Assembly: GCA_043806315.1 (NCBI GenBank)
Contig: JAZDHF010000011.1
Span: 1 to 47,257 of the forward strand
Reading direction: 5' to 3'
Origin: SBAX01 sp043806315
Lineage (GTDB): Bacteria > Planctomycetota > Phycisphaerae > UBA1845
DNA: 47,257 bases
A program made the translations under genes and the position numbers. A model generated the notes under the pieces. The model did not search any database. It was given only the letters and a program-made list of their open reading frames with translations, and was not told the DNA's origin. Shown piece after piece: positions 15,798 through 23,382 of this stretch (positions are counted from its first letter, which is position 1; every line of letters starts with the position of its first letter).

Positions 15798-17947
15798 GTC
15801 AGGCTCTCCGTTTCGCAATTGAGTGTGAACTTGAAGTGCGTTCCGCGTCCCGGCTCGGACTCCACCCAGATCCGCCCGCCGTGACGCTCGACCGCCTTTC
15901 GACAAATGGACAGACCGATCCCCGTACCCTCATACTCATCGCGCCCATGCAGGCGATTGAAGGGGGCGAAAATCTGCTCGTGATATTCCGGTTTGATCCC
16001 GATCCCGTTGTCGCGCACGCCGAGGAGCCACTGACCCTGCTGCCGCTCACAGGTCAGGTGGATTTCCGGCTTCCGCCCCGGTTCGGCGAACTTGAGGGCG
16101 TTGCCGAGGAGATTCTGATAGAGCTGGGTGAGCAGGGTAGGGTCGCCCAATACGTCAGGCAGCTCATCCCGCGTGATTTCGGCCCCGCTCTTTTGAATCT
16201 GAACGTCCAGGGCGCACAGCGCTTGATCCGCGTACTCGGCCAGGGAGACCCGTTCTCGCCTCAGTGCCGCCCGCCCCGCGCGGGATAGGGCGAGCAGGTC
16301 CTGCACGAGAGTTCGCATTCGCTTGGCCGCTTCGGTGATAAAACCGAGGTCCTTCCCGGCGGCCTCAGGAATTGCCGCCCCGAGGTCCTTGGGCAGCAGC
16401 TCGCCGAAGGCGGTGATCTTTCGCAACGGCTCCTGCAAATCGTGGCTGGCGATGAACGTGAACTCATCGAGCTCCACGTTCTTGCGGCGAAGCTCCTCGT
16501 TCGCGATGCGGAGGGACTCGTTGGAGAAGGCCAACGCGGCGGCTGATTCGCGTAAACTCTCCTCGGCGCGTTTTCGCTCGCTGATGTCCACGATGGCGCT
16601 GATGGCGAAGAGCCCTTCTTCGTTGGTTTCGACGGGGCTTATGGCGATCTCGACGGGGAATTCGGTGCCATCCTTGCAGACGCCATGAGGTTCGCGTTCG
16701 GCGCCCATGGGTCCAGCTTGGGGGTCGGCGAAGAAACCGTCTCGGCATTGCGGAAAGCCGGCGCGGGGGCCCCGCGGGATGAGCATTTCCACAGGCTGGC
16801 CGAGCATCTCCGCGCGGGCGTAGCCGAACAACTTCTCCGTCTGTGCGTTCACCAACACTATGCGCCCCTGGGGGTCGACCGAGATCGTCGCGGTGGGCGA
16901 GGATTCGACGGTTCTTCGACATCGCTCGTCGGCGAGTTGCCGCTCGTCGGCGGCGATGTTCAGCGAGCGGGCGTTCCAACAAATGATGCCGGAGAAGATC
17001 ATCATGGTGGCGACGGCGACGAGGGCGACGCCGAGTTGGGTGTCGAGGTATCCCGCCCGCTGTCCGTCAAAACGCATCACCCCGAGAGCGAAGGGCACGA
17101 TCAGAACGGCGGGCAGGATCCGTCGGGCCATCGCCCCGCCGGGGCGTTCGCTAGTGATGACGCCCATCAGCCCCTGGTCCGGTCGGGCCATCAGAACGGC
17201 GGCGGCGAGCACCAAGAAAAGCAGCGCCGCGTACAGCGCCATGGTCGTGCCCGGTCCGATTTCGAGCATCCAAGGCACGTCGTAGATGTAGCCCGCGACG
17301 ACCAGCAGGGCCACGTGGCCGGCAGTGATCGGGAAGACCTGCACCCAGCGCCAAGCACGCTTGCCGACGAAGTTCATGGCAATGATGGTCGCGCCGAGCA
17401 GCGTGAAGTTAACGGCCGTCGGGCCGGCCATCCGCCCCGGATACATCGGCGCCATGAAATCGGTGACAGTTGAGGAGAAGAGAAGCCGGTCGATCCCCAG
17501 GTCGCATCCCAGCGCGTATTCGAGAAGCGTCAGAATCGCGATCAGGGTCGCGACGCCGGCGCACGCGATCGACGCTACGCGCCGTCGCCGATCCACCGCG
17601 CCCCTCGCGGACAAAACGAGAGCTGTCCCAAGAAGAACGAAGCTGACGGCGGTGTTGAACACCATGGAAACCCAATGGGTGCTGAGACTCCTTAGGAACC
17701 GGATGTCGGCGATCCATCCGACGATGACCAGCAGAGCCACGAGGACGGTGACGGCTCCCCCCGCTCGTGCCGGCATCCGCAACGAGTCACGCCGCCGTGG
17801 GTCGGAACCGGCGCCCGCAGCGCGGAGCACGGCGGGATCGCTCAGTCCCAAACCCACGGCCGGGGCCGCGCCTGCGGCGAGACCCGCTTCCCTCGCGTCC
17901 GTTCGCTCACCGCCGCCGCACTCCAACGATGCGTTGAAACGACCCAT
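15728..17947 (-). CDS. Membrane PAS-histidine kinase, phytochrome-type kinase core
   Basis: A 739-residue sensor kinase. After a loop-rich N-terminus (about 60 residues) come about seven to eight hydrophobic segments (residues 62-335) of MASE-like type, then a PAS domain (about 340-465, with 'VLVNAQTEKLFGY' and the C-terminal 'ISERKRAEE'), a coiled-coil stretch, HisKA with 'SHDLQEPLRKITAFG' (His acceptor) and HATPase_c ('LLGNALKFAEPG', 'GIGIKPEYHEQIF', 'GTGIGLSICRKA', 'GRGTHFKFTL'). The HDLQEPLRK form is characteristic of phytochrome-type kinases. The last 20 residues run beyond the usual end and overlap the next gene. Its likely partner is the Rcp1-like protein downstream. Confidence 0.9.
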   Translation of the reverse strand: MGRFNASLECGGGERTDAREAGLAAGAAPAVGLGLSDPAVLRAAGAGSDPRRRDSLRMPARAGGAVTVLVALLVIVGWIADIRFLRSLSTHWVSMVFNTAVSFVLLGTALVLSARGAVDRRRRVASIACAGVATLIAILTLLEYALGCDLGIDRLLFSSTVTDFMAPMYPGRMAGPTAVNFTLLGATIIAMNFVGKRAWRWVQVFPITAGHVALLVVAGYIYDVPWMLEIGPGTTMALYAALLFLVLAAAVLMARPDQGLMGVITSERPGGAMARRILPAVLIVPFALGVMRFDGQRAGYLDTQLGVALVAVATMMIFSGIICWNARSLNIAADERQLADERCRRTVESSPTATISVDPQGRIVLVNAQTEKLFGYARAEMLGQPVEMLIPRGPRAGFPQCRDGFFADPQAGPMGAEREPHGVCKDGTEFPVEIAISPVETNEEGLFAISAIVDISERKRAEESLRESAAALAFSNESLRIANEELRRKNVELDEFTFIASHDLQEPLRKITAFGELLPKDLGAAIPEAAGKDLGFITEAAKRMRTLVQDLLALSRAGRAALRRERVSLAEYADQALCALDVQIQKSGAEITRDELPDVLGDPTLLTQLYQNLLGNALKFAEPGRKPEIHLTCERQQGQWLLGVRDNGIGIKPEYHEQIFAPFNRLHGRDEYEGTGIGLSICRKAVERHGGRIWVESEPGRGTHFKFTLNCETESLTWLSETPSPRSSSSPRMIPATRS

Positions 17948-18285
17948 GACGCCTCACGACCCGCGCCGACCCGAACCAACCCGCCACAGAGAGGACGAGC
18001 CGGCGCACTTTGCAGCGAGGGCGTACCGATTGGCCTCGCTACGCACGATGTAGCGTGCAATATGCGACGGCCCGCGGGAGACCCCTCTGACCTATCGCCT
18101 GAACCCGGACGACGGTTTACAACCCTCCGCGGCGCATTCGCATAGGGAATCGGAGTAGTGCCAGGCCGCGGCACACGGACGGGTCGTATTGTAGGCTACT
18201 CCCGACGGAGCGTGTCGTGGATGTTCGACCGGCGCGCCATAGGGGAAAGGATTAGTTTCCCGAACGAGCTGGAAAGGGGGAGAAG
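17948..18285. promoter_or_regulatory. Divergent region between the kinase operon and the receiver genes
   Basis: This 338-base gap holds the promoters of the six-gene kinase operon (minus) and of the three-receiver operon (plus). I find no convincing gene. There is one short inverted repeat (CGCTAC-7 nt-GTAGCG near 18038-18056) and a strong ribosome site (AAGGGGGAG) just before the ATG at 18286. I cannot place -35/-10 boxes with confidence. Confidence 0.35.
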
Positions 18286-18678
18286 ATGAATCCGTCGATT
18301 CTGATCGTGGATGATGATGCCGACGCGCGTGAGGCGTTGCGTCTGCGTTTTGCCCACGCCGGTTTCGAGGCCGTAACCGCGGGCGGAGGACAGGAAGCCG
18401 TCGAACGCTATGGGGAGATCAAGCCGCGGATCGTCTTCCTAGACGCCTCCATGCCCGACGTCAGCGGCTTCGAAGTCAGCCGCTACATCAAAGACCAAGA
18501 CGCCGACCCGCCCGTCACGATCGTCTTCGTCTCCGGGGCGTCGTCGCCGACCCCTGACTACGTCGAGCGCTGCGCCAAAGTCAGCGGCGGCGATCACTTC
18601 ATCACTAAACCCTACGACGCGGGGGTCCTGGTGGATTTGGTTCGCCGCATCGAAGACGCCGCGGCCGTCGCGGGATGA
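18286..18678 (+). CDS. Single-domain response regulator
   Basis: A 130-residue receiver-only protein: acidic pocket 'ILIVDDDADARE', acceptor Asp in 'IVFLDASMPDVSGFEV', Ser in 'IVFVSGASS', Lys in 'HFITKPYDAGVL'. No output domain. First of three consecutive receiver genes on the plus strand and divergent from the kinase operon, so it may receive phosphate from those kinases. The start is fixed by a strong Shine-Dalgarno sequence. Confidence 0.9.
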   Translation: MNPSILIVDDDADAREALRLRFAHAGFEAVTAGGGQEAVERYGEIKPRIVFLDASMPDVSGFEVSRYIKDQDADPPVTIVFVSGASSPTPDYVERCAKVSGGDHFITKPYDAGVLVDLVRRIEDAAAVAG

Positions 18679-18688
18679 GGTGGGGGGA

Positions 18689-19093
18689 ATGAAGAAACCG
18701 ACGATCCTCATTGCCGACGACGACCGCAGCGTCCGTGCGGCGTTGCGCAAGCGCTTGACGGCCAACGGCTACCGCGTGCTCGAATCTTCGGACGGGCTCG
18801 GCGTCATCGCACAATGCCTGAAAGAGCCGGTCGACGCGATCCTGTTGGATCACGAAATGCCCAACGGCGACGGGCGGTCGATCGCCCCGCTGATCCGTAA
18901 CGAATGCGACGTGCCCATCGTGTTCGTGTCCGGGCATCCGCGGGAGGAGTTCCGCACCACGGTCATGCGCCTGCCGGATGTGTATTTTCTGCCCAAGCCG
19001 TTCGACGCGGCGAAACTTCTGGACCTGTTGGCCTCCGTCATTCACTTGCGGAGACCGGCGCCACCCGCCGTTTCGGGGAGACCGACGCCGTGA
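18689..19093 (+). CDS. Single-domain response regulator
   Basis: A receiver-only protein of about 134 residues. I start at the ATG at 18689, which follows 'GGTGGGGGGA', and not at the GTG at 18680. It has 'ILIADDDRSVRAALRKRL', the acceptor Asp in 'AILLDHEMPNGDGRSI', Ser in 'VFVSGHP' and Lys in 'YFLPKPFDAAKLLDLL', then a Pro-rich tail. It overlaps the next receiver gene by 4 bases (GTGA). No output domain. Confidence 0.9.
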   Translation: MKKPTILIADDDRSVRAALRKRLTANGYRVLESSDGLGVIAQCLKEPVDAILLDHEMPNGDGRSIAPLIRNECDVPIVFVSGHPREEFRTTVMRLPDVYFLPKPFDAAKLLDLLASVIHLRRPAPPAVSGRPTP

Positions 19094-19476
19094 CACGAAT
19101 CCTGATCGTGGATGACGATCGGACGATGGTCCTCGCCCTCTCCGTCCGTCTCCGCAAGACGGGCCTGGAGGTGTTGACCTGCCACAACGCCCACGAGGCG
19201 CCGCAGATCGTCCTTCGCGAACGCCCGGACGTCATCCTCCTGGACATCGACATGCCCCACTTCACCGGCCTGGAAGTCCACGAGTGTCTGCGCCTCGTCG
19301 AGCGAAGCCGCCGCATCCCCGTGATCTATGTGAGCGGCTCGATCAGTCCGAGTGATCGCCAGGTCGCCCTACGACAGGGCGCTAAGGCGTTCCTGGTCAA
19401 GCCCTTTGAGACGGAGACGTTGCTCGACACGATCCACGCCGTCCTCAACGAACACGGCGACGAACAGCCCTCGTGA
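19090..19476 (+). CDS. Single-domain response regulator
   Basis: A 128-residue receiver-only protein starting with GTG at 19090, in a GTGA overlap with the stop of the preceding receiver gene. Signature segments: 'ILIVDDDRTMVLALSVRL', acceptor Asp in 'VILLDIDMPHFTGLEV', Ser in 'VIYVSGSIS', Lys in 'AFLVKPFETETLLDTI'. It is the third member of the divergent receiver cluster. An extended upstream frame exists but has no receiver-like content, so the GTG is the better start. The 8-mer hairpin repeat starts about 20 bases beyond the stop. Confidence 0.88.
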   Translation: MTRILIVDDDRTMVLALSVRLRKTGLEVLTCHNAHEAPQIVLRERPDVILLDIDMPHFTGLEVHECLRLVERSRRIPVIYVSGSISPSDRQVALRQGAKAFLVKPFETETLLDTIHAVLNEHGDEQPS

Positions 19477-19493
19477 CCGAACGAACGGTTTCG

Positions 19494-19584
19494 TAAACGC
19501 AGAAAGACTCAAACGCAGAAACGCAAGAAGGAACAACCTTCTCTGTTTTCTGCGTTTCTGCGTTTCTGCGTTTCCGCGTTTCTG
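19494..19584. repeat. 8-mer hairpin element, copy A1
   Basis: An imperfect inverted repeat made of tandem copies of the unit GCAGAAAC and its complement. The left arm includes 'AAAGACTCAAACGCAGAAAC' and 'GCAAGAAGG', a short loop follows, and the right arm starts 'CCTTCTCTGTTTTCTGCG' and continues with three more CGTTTCTG units, the last with a one-base change. The same arrangement, with the same non-repeat details in the arms, occurs at 42295-42391. It lies just after the stop of a receiver gene. Confidence 0.9.
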
Positions 19585-19656
19585 TCGCCCTACGACCCAC
19601 GCTACACTTCCCCCGGTGGTCCGGATCGGCTCGGACCGGGATCGGAGTGTGCAACG

Positions 19657-19908
19657 ATGGTGTTCAAGACGGCCCGGCGCGTGGTGATCGCGGTGATCGG
19701 GGGGACCGTCGCGCTGATCGGAGTGGCCATGATCGTCTTGCCCGGACCGGCCGTGGTCGTCATTCCCCTGGGGCTGGCCATCCTCGCCACGGAGTTCGCC
19801 TGGGCGAAACGGCTCCTCAAACGACTGAAGCAACAGGCCGCGTCCATGTTCCCCGGAAAACGAACGCCTGGCGCGACCCAAGCGCCGGCGCCCGATCATG
19901 GCGGCTGA
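19657..19908 (+). CDS. PGPGW-family membrane protein
   Basis: An 83-residue protein with a basic N-terminus and two hydrophobic segments (about residues 8-28 and 30-47) separated by a tight turn carrying 'LPGPAVVVIPLG', the core motif of the TMEM_PGPGW family (here with A instead of the usual G-W end). A basic amphipathic stretch 'AWAKRLLKRLKQQAAS' follows. The family is widespread and its role is unknown. It starts at the ATG at 19657 and stands alone between the receiver genes and the AAA ATPase. Confidence 0.75.
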   Translation: MVFKTARRVVIAVIGGTVALIGVAMIVLPGPAVVVIPLGLAILATEFAWAKRLLKRLKQQAASMFPGKRTPGATQAPAPDHGG

Positions 19909-19978
19909 CGCGATTCATTGACGATGCTGCGCGTCGCCTCTACGATCGTTTTCGGGGCAAAACCGAGAAGGGGATTCC

Positions 19979-21403
19979 GTGAAACCGCCCACGATCCAGA
20001 CCGTCGGTGCACTGCGCAAGAAGGGTTGCCGCAGCCGGTCGGTCAAGCAGGAACTCCGCGAGAACCTCATCGCCCGCCTTCCCTCGGGCGAAGCGATCTT
20101 TCCGGGCATCATCGGCTACGACGATACGGTCATCCCCCAGCTCTGCAACGCGATTCTAAGTCGCCACGACATCCTGCTTCTCGGTCTTCGCGGCCAGGCC
20201 AAGACGCGCATCCTTCGGATGCTGCCGAGCCTGCTGGACGAGTGGACGCCGACGCCCGCGGGCAGCGACCTGCCCGATGATCCGCTTTCGCCCAAACTGA
20301 CGCCCAACCGTCGCCTTCTTGAGCAATACGGCGACGACCTCGAAATCCGCTGGCTGCACCGCGACGAACGGTTCCACGAGAAGCTGGCCACGCCGGACGT
20401 GACCATCGCCGATCTGATCGGCGAGATCGACCTGGTCAAGCACGCCGAGGGCCGGCATCTGACGGACGAAGGGGTGATCCACTATGGACTGATTCCACGG
20501 ACGAATCGCGGCATCTTTGCCATCAACGAACTGCCCGACCTCGCCCCGCGCATTCAGGTCGGGTTGTTCAACGCCCTGGAAGAGCGGGACGTGCAAATCC
20601 GGGGTTTTCCCGTCCGCCTTCCGCTTGACGTGTTCATGGCCTTCACCGCCAACCCGGAGGACTACACCAACCGCGGGCGGATCGTCACGCCGCTGAAGGA
20701 CCGCATCGGTTCGGTGATCCGCACCCACTATCCCCTGCGCACAGAGCACGCCCTGGCCATCACCAAGGGCAGCGCTTGGCTGGATCGCAATGTTGATGGG
20801 TGGAAGGTGGACATCCCGCCCTACATGTTGGAGATCATCGAGGAGATGGGGCGCATCGCCAGGCAAAGCCCGCACATCAACCAGCAGTCGGGGGTCTCCG
20901 TACGCACTTCCATCGCGGGAGCGGAGATTCTGGTCTCCAATGCCGAACGCCGCTGCCTTCGCCACGGCGAGAAGCTGGTCGTCCCGCGCATCAGCGACCT
21001 CTCGCACATCGCCGCGGGCTGCCGTGGTAAGATCGAGATGATGCTGGCCGAGGACGAGCGGGCCGAGGACAAACTGATCGCCTCGATCACCGGCGAAGCG
21101 GTCAAGGCGGTCTTCGAGAAGTACGGCAAGCTCACCGACTTGGAAGCCGTCGTTCAGGCCTTCGCCGACAAGACCTTATCCCTCGAAATCGGCGATGAAG
21201 TCTCGACGGTCGATCTGGTGAACGCCATGCACAGAATCGCGGGACTACGAAAGGCGGCGGCGAAGTTGTGTGCGGCCGTCGAGCAGCCTTTTGAAACTGC
21301 TGCGTATCTCGCTGCTGCGGCGGAGTTGATCCTCGAAGCGCTCTACGTCAACAACCGCCTCAGCAAGTACGCGTATCACGGTAGGACGTACTTCAAACGG
21401 TAG
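19979..21403 (+). CDS. MoxR/ChlI-like AAA ATPase
   Basis: A 474-residue AAA+ protein starting with GTG. The ATP site shows an unusual P-loop, 'GLRGQAKTR' (residues 69-77, where the canonical form is GxxGxGKT), with Walker B-like 'GIFAINELPDLAPRIQ' at about 178-193, sensor-like 'FTANPED' and a basic 'PLKDRIGSVI' arginine region. A ChlI/MoxR-type helical lid follows and a C-terminal helical part ends the protein. MoxR ATPases act as chaperones on metal or complex assembly, usually with a VWA-domain partner, but no such partner gene lies next to this one. So its client is unknown. The Gln in place of Gly in the P-loop is noteworthy. Confidence 0.82.
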   Translation: MKPPTIQTVGALRKKGCRSRSVKQELRENLIARLPSGEAIFPGIIGYDDTVIPQLCNAILSRHDILLLGLRGQAKTRILRMLPSLLDEWTPTPAGSDLPDDPLSPKLTPNRRLLEQYGDDLEIRWLHRDERFHEKLATPDVTIADLIGEIDLVKHAEGRHLTDEGVIHYGLIPRTNRGIFAINELPDLAPRIQVGLFNALEERDVQIRGFPVRLPLDVFMAFTANPEDYTNRGRIVTPLKDRIGSVIRTHYPLRTEHALAITKGSAWLDRNVDGWKVDIPPYMLEIIEEMGRIARQSPHINQQSGVSVRTSIAGAEILVSNAERRCLRHGEKLVVPRISDLSHIAAGCRGKIEMMLAEDERAEDKLIASITGEAVKAVFEKYGKLTDLEAVVQAFADKTLSLEIGDEVSTVDLVNAMHRIAGLRKAAAKLCAAVEQPFETAAYLAAAAELILEALYVNNRLSKYAYHGRTYFKR

Positions 21404-21445
21404 CCGACGGAACCTTGCCCCGGTGAGGAGACAAGTTGAGCCGCG

Positions 21446-21724
21446 ATGCGTAGAATAACCAACCTGGAATGGGATGATGCGAACCGCGAGCACATCGACC
21501 GACATGGCGTCGCGCCGCAGGAGGTCGAGGAGGTTTGCTTCTCACGTCCGCTCTTGATGAAATCACGGGGCGGCACGAGGCTGGCGTACGGGCAAACGCT
21601 CGCCGGCCGATACCTGTTGGTGGTGCTACGGCTGATGGACGGCGGCGTCGCGCGGGGCATCACGGCGCGAACGATGACTGACAAAGAGCGTCGCTTCTAC
21701 GGGAAACGGAGTCGACGACCATGA
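21446..21724 (+). CDS. brnT: BrnT-family toxin (type II TA)
   Basis: A 92-residue small basic protein with the BrnT layout: 'LEWDDANREHIDRHGVAPQEVEEV' at the N-terminus, a strand region 'LAYGQTLAGRYLLVVLRL' and the C-terminal 'ARTMTDKERRFY'. BrnT is an RNase E/ParE-like-fold endoribonuclease toxin whose partner is a small antitoxin. The stop overlaps the next start by 4 bases (ATGA), as expected for a TA pair. Toxin first is normal for this family. Confidence 0.85.
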   Translation: MRRITNLEWDDANREHIDRHGVAPQEVEEVCFSRPLLMKSRGGTRLAYGQTLAGRYLLVVLRLMDGGVARGITARTMTDKERRFYGKRSRRP

Positions 21725-21972
21725 AAGATCGGATACCGGAGTTTCGCGACGAGAAAGAAGAAGCCAGATTCTGGGAGACCCACGACTCGACCGACTTTCG
21801 ATCGGACTTGGAGGAGGATCATGAGACCGTCTTTGTTCGGCCCGAAATCGGAGTGATTGAAGTGCGATCTTCCACATGGCAACGGCTCGTACGCGAGGCA
21901 CGACGACGCCGCACGACGCCCCAACGACTCGTGCAGCGGTGGCTGCAAGAGAAGTTGGCCCCCTTGAAGTGA
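21721..21972 (+). CDS. CopG-type antitoxin partner of the BrnT-like toxin
   Basis: An 83-residue protein overlapping the toxin gene. Its start 'IPEFRDEKEEARFWETHDST' is the hallmark of the CopG-antitoxin family that pairs with BrnT. The C-terminal part ('VIEVRSSTWQRLVREARRR', then 'TTPQRLVQRWLQEKLA') fits a ribbon-helix-helix DNA-binding module. It would neutralise the toxin and repress its own operon. Confidence 0.85.
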   Translation: MKDRIPEFRDEKEEARFWETHDSTDFRSDLEEDHETVFVRPEIGVIEVRSSTWQRLVREARRRRTTPQRLVQRWLQEKLAPLK

Positions 21973-22016
21973 TGATGTGACCGTATGCTTGTTCACGGTT
22001 TATCACGCGTGGTCCT

Positions 22017-22148
22017 ATGAAATGCACGATCCAAGGTTGTTGTGGAGAGTATGAGGACCGTCGGATACTGCACGCTGTCCGGCATCGCGGACGGGTCGTC
22101 GTGATCGATCACTGCGGAGGTCTGCGGCGTCTTACCGCGGGCTGCTAG
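22017..22148 (+). pseudogene. MqsA/YgiT-like antitoxin remnant, frameshifted
   Basis: A 43-residue frame begins MKCTIQGCCGEYEDRRIL and continues to 'HGRVVVIDH'. That is the N-terminal zinc-ribbon part (first Cys pair) of the small MqsA-type antitoxins that commonly begin MKC.I.GC.G.YE and are followed by 'VPAEVC..CG'. Here the frame ends in 'CGGLRRLTAGC' after the 'VIDH' strand, but the +1 frame reads A-E-V-C-G-V at exactly that point. So a small deletion or frameshift has destroyed the second half. The frame ends inside the 3' end of the convergent FlgM-like gene. A broken gene is more likely than a functional peptide. Confidence 0.55.
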
Positions 22149-22420
22149 GCGATCACGTCGAGCAGGCGGTCCACGGTGCCGGTGATGCGTTCCGGCGTCT
22201 CGTAGGTGCGGTTTTGGATATCGGCCTGGATGGCGCGCAATCGGGCCTGGCGCAAACTCGACTGATCCACAACCCGCCGCAGCGCCTCGCTGAAACGCGG
22301 GACCGCGACGCCGCCCTGGGCGTCAGGGTCGGGGCCGGGCCTGGAACCCCGAAAACCGGGCATGGGTCGGTTGCTGGGAAGCGGCGGGGAAAACCCGCCA
22401 ACACTGAGAATCTCGCTCAT
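22145..22420 (-). CDS. flgM: FlgM-like anti-sigma-28 protein
   Basis: A 91-residue small protein starting with ATG at 22420 and with AAGGA about 9 nt upstream. The first 55 residues are Pro/Gly-rich and disordered. The C-terminal 35 residues match the FlgM core: 'RQARLRAIQADIQNRTYETP' followed by a helix ending 'VDRLLDVIA'. FlgM binds the flagellar sigma-28 factor and holds flagellar late genes off. No other flagellar gene lies in this window, so identification rests on the C-terminal helix pattern only. Confidence 0.6.
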   Translation of the reverse strand: MSEILSVGGFSPPLPSNRPMPGFRGSRPGPDPDAQGGVAVPRFSEALRRVVDQSSLRQARLRAIQADIQNRTYETPERITGTVDRLLDVIA

Positions 22421-22809
22421 CTCGCCACGTCCTTGAGCGATGTCGTCCCGCGTTTCGCGAGCGACCTGTGACCTTCAACCCGACCTACGGACACATCGCG
22501 GCAGCACTGCCGCACCGATGGCGCAGTTCGCTACACGCAGCGGAGCCTCCGCTACCTCGCTCACGCATTCCTCCGTGAATGAACGGTGAGAGACCGGGCG
22601 TGCCAGCGTTGCGAGGAGCCGATCCATCGGTCTGCCCCGGATCCCGGCAGGCGCGCCGGGATCGTTTGTAGTATCGTCCGTGCTGATTTTCGCCCTTGAA
22701 AGAAAATGGTCGTTGCGTGCGATTCTGCGCCGCGAGTCCACAACATCTTGCAACCGGAGGACGTCGCCCTCACCACATGTCGCGGGCCATACTCTCCGTG
22801 TCGCCGCGC

Positions 22810-23000
22810 CGGACGGTCCTCCGTCCGTGCCCGGAAGGAGGGCCCGTCTAGTACTACAACGCTAGATTCGCATCGCGCGGCGTGAAGGAAAGCCCGTTGA
22901 AACGGGCTGAGGGAGGAGTTTGGGGTCGATCGCGTTACCAGCCGTAAACGGCTGGCCTGAGGCGCCGCCTTCGGCGGCGAGAAGGCCGCTAAAGCGGCCT
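22810..23000. repeat. Cluster of REP-like palindromes
   Basis: Five perfect hairpins lie in series: CGGACGG-4-CCGTCCG (22810-22827), AGCCCGTT-2-AACGGGCT (22891-22908), CCAGCCGT-2-ACGGCTGG (22938-22955), CGCCGCC-3-GGCGGCG (22963-22979) and AGGCCGCT-2-AGCGGCCT (22983-23000). The three with the AA or GA centre share a stem-sequence layout (GCC...TAAA...GGC-type), resembling REP elements used by RAYT transposases. No RAYT gene is in the window. Confidence 0.75.
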
Positions 23001-23214
23001 GAATCAGACTCCCTTTCCAACCCCTCGGGACAAAGTTAGCGTAGTAGTGCTATTATGGTTCACGCACCTCCATATAAAGTAGCCTTTTACCTACACCGTC
23101 GGCGCTCCTGGCCCATACTCTCCATGACCCCGCGCGGCACTACCGTCCGGGGGGGTGGGGCATCCCTTAACACCTCGATCAGTACGCCGATGCCGGGATG
23201 TCCCTGCCGCGCCT

Positions 23215-23316
23215 GGCAGCCTGTTGAAAAGGGTGTGGCACGGGCTTCCAGCCCGTGTTTTCACCGGCAAGATGCCGGTGCCACACAAGCACTTTGGACT
23301 TTCTCAACGGGCTGCT
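23215..23316. repeat. Nested palindromic element with three-way-junction layout
   Basis: The outer pair is GGCAGCCTGTTGAAAA at 23215-23230 against an imperfect complement near 23300-23316. Inside is a perfect 9-bp inverted repeat GTGTGGCAC (23233-23241) with GTGCCACAC (23278-23286). Inside that are two perfect 8-bp hairpins, CACGGGCT-3-AGCCCGTG (23239-23257) and CACCGGCA-3-TGCCGGTG (23262-23280). Nested IRs of this type form a cloverleaf-like fold, as in BIME or MITE elements. The first hairpin recurs at 12440-12458. Confidence 0.8.
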
Positions 23317-23382
23317 GGGCGAGGGCCTGAGCCGGCAGGAGATCCAGGAGGTCACGAGACTGCTGAACGATTTCCTCGATGG

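Larger units (their letters stand above)
22421..23382. other. Gene-free stretch with many hairpins
   Basis: About 960 bases with no frame I would call. Open frames here have low-complexity Arg/Ser/Pro content and no start signals. The stretch is instead filled with short perfect inverted repeats, of which the clearest two groups are listed separately (22810-23000 and 23215-23316). Confidence 0.6.

Noticed and set aside
22475..22753. Small minus-strand frame in the hairpin-rich gap
   Set aside because: No domain, weak start, and its sequence is partly built from short inverted repeats.
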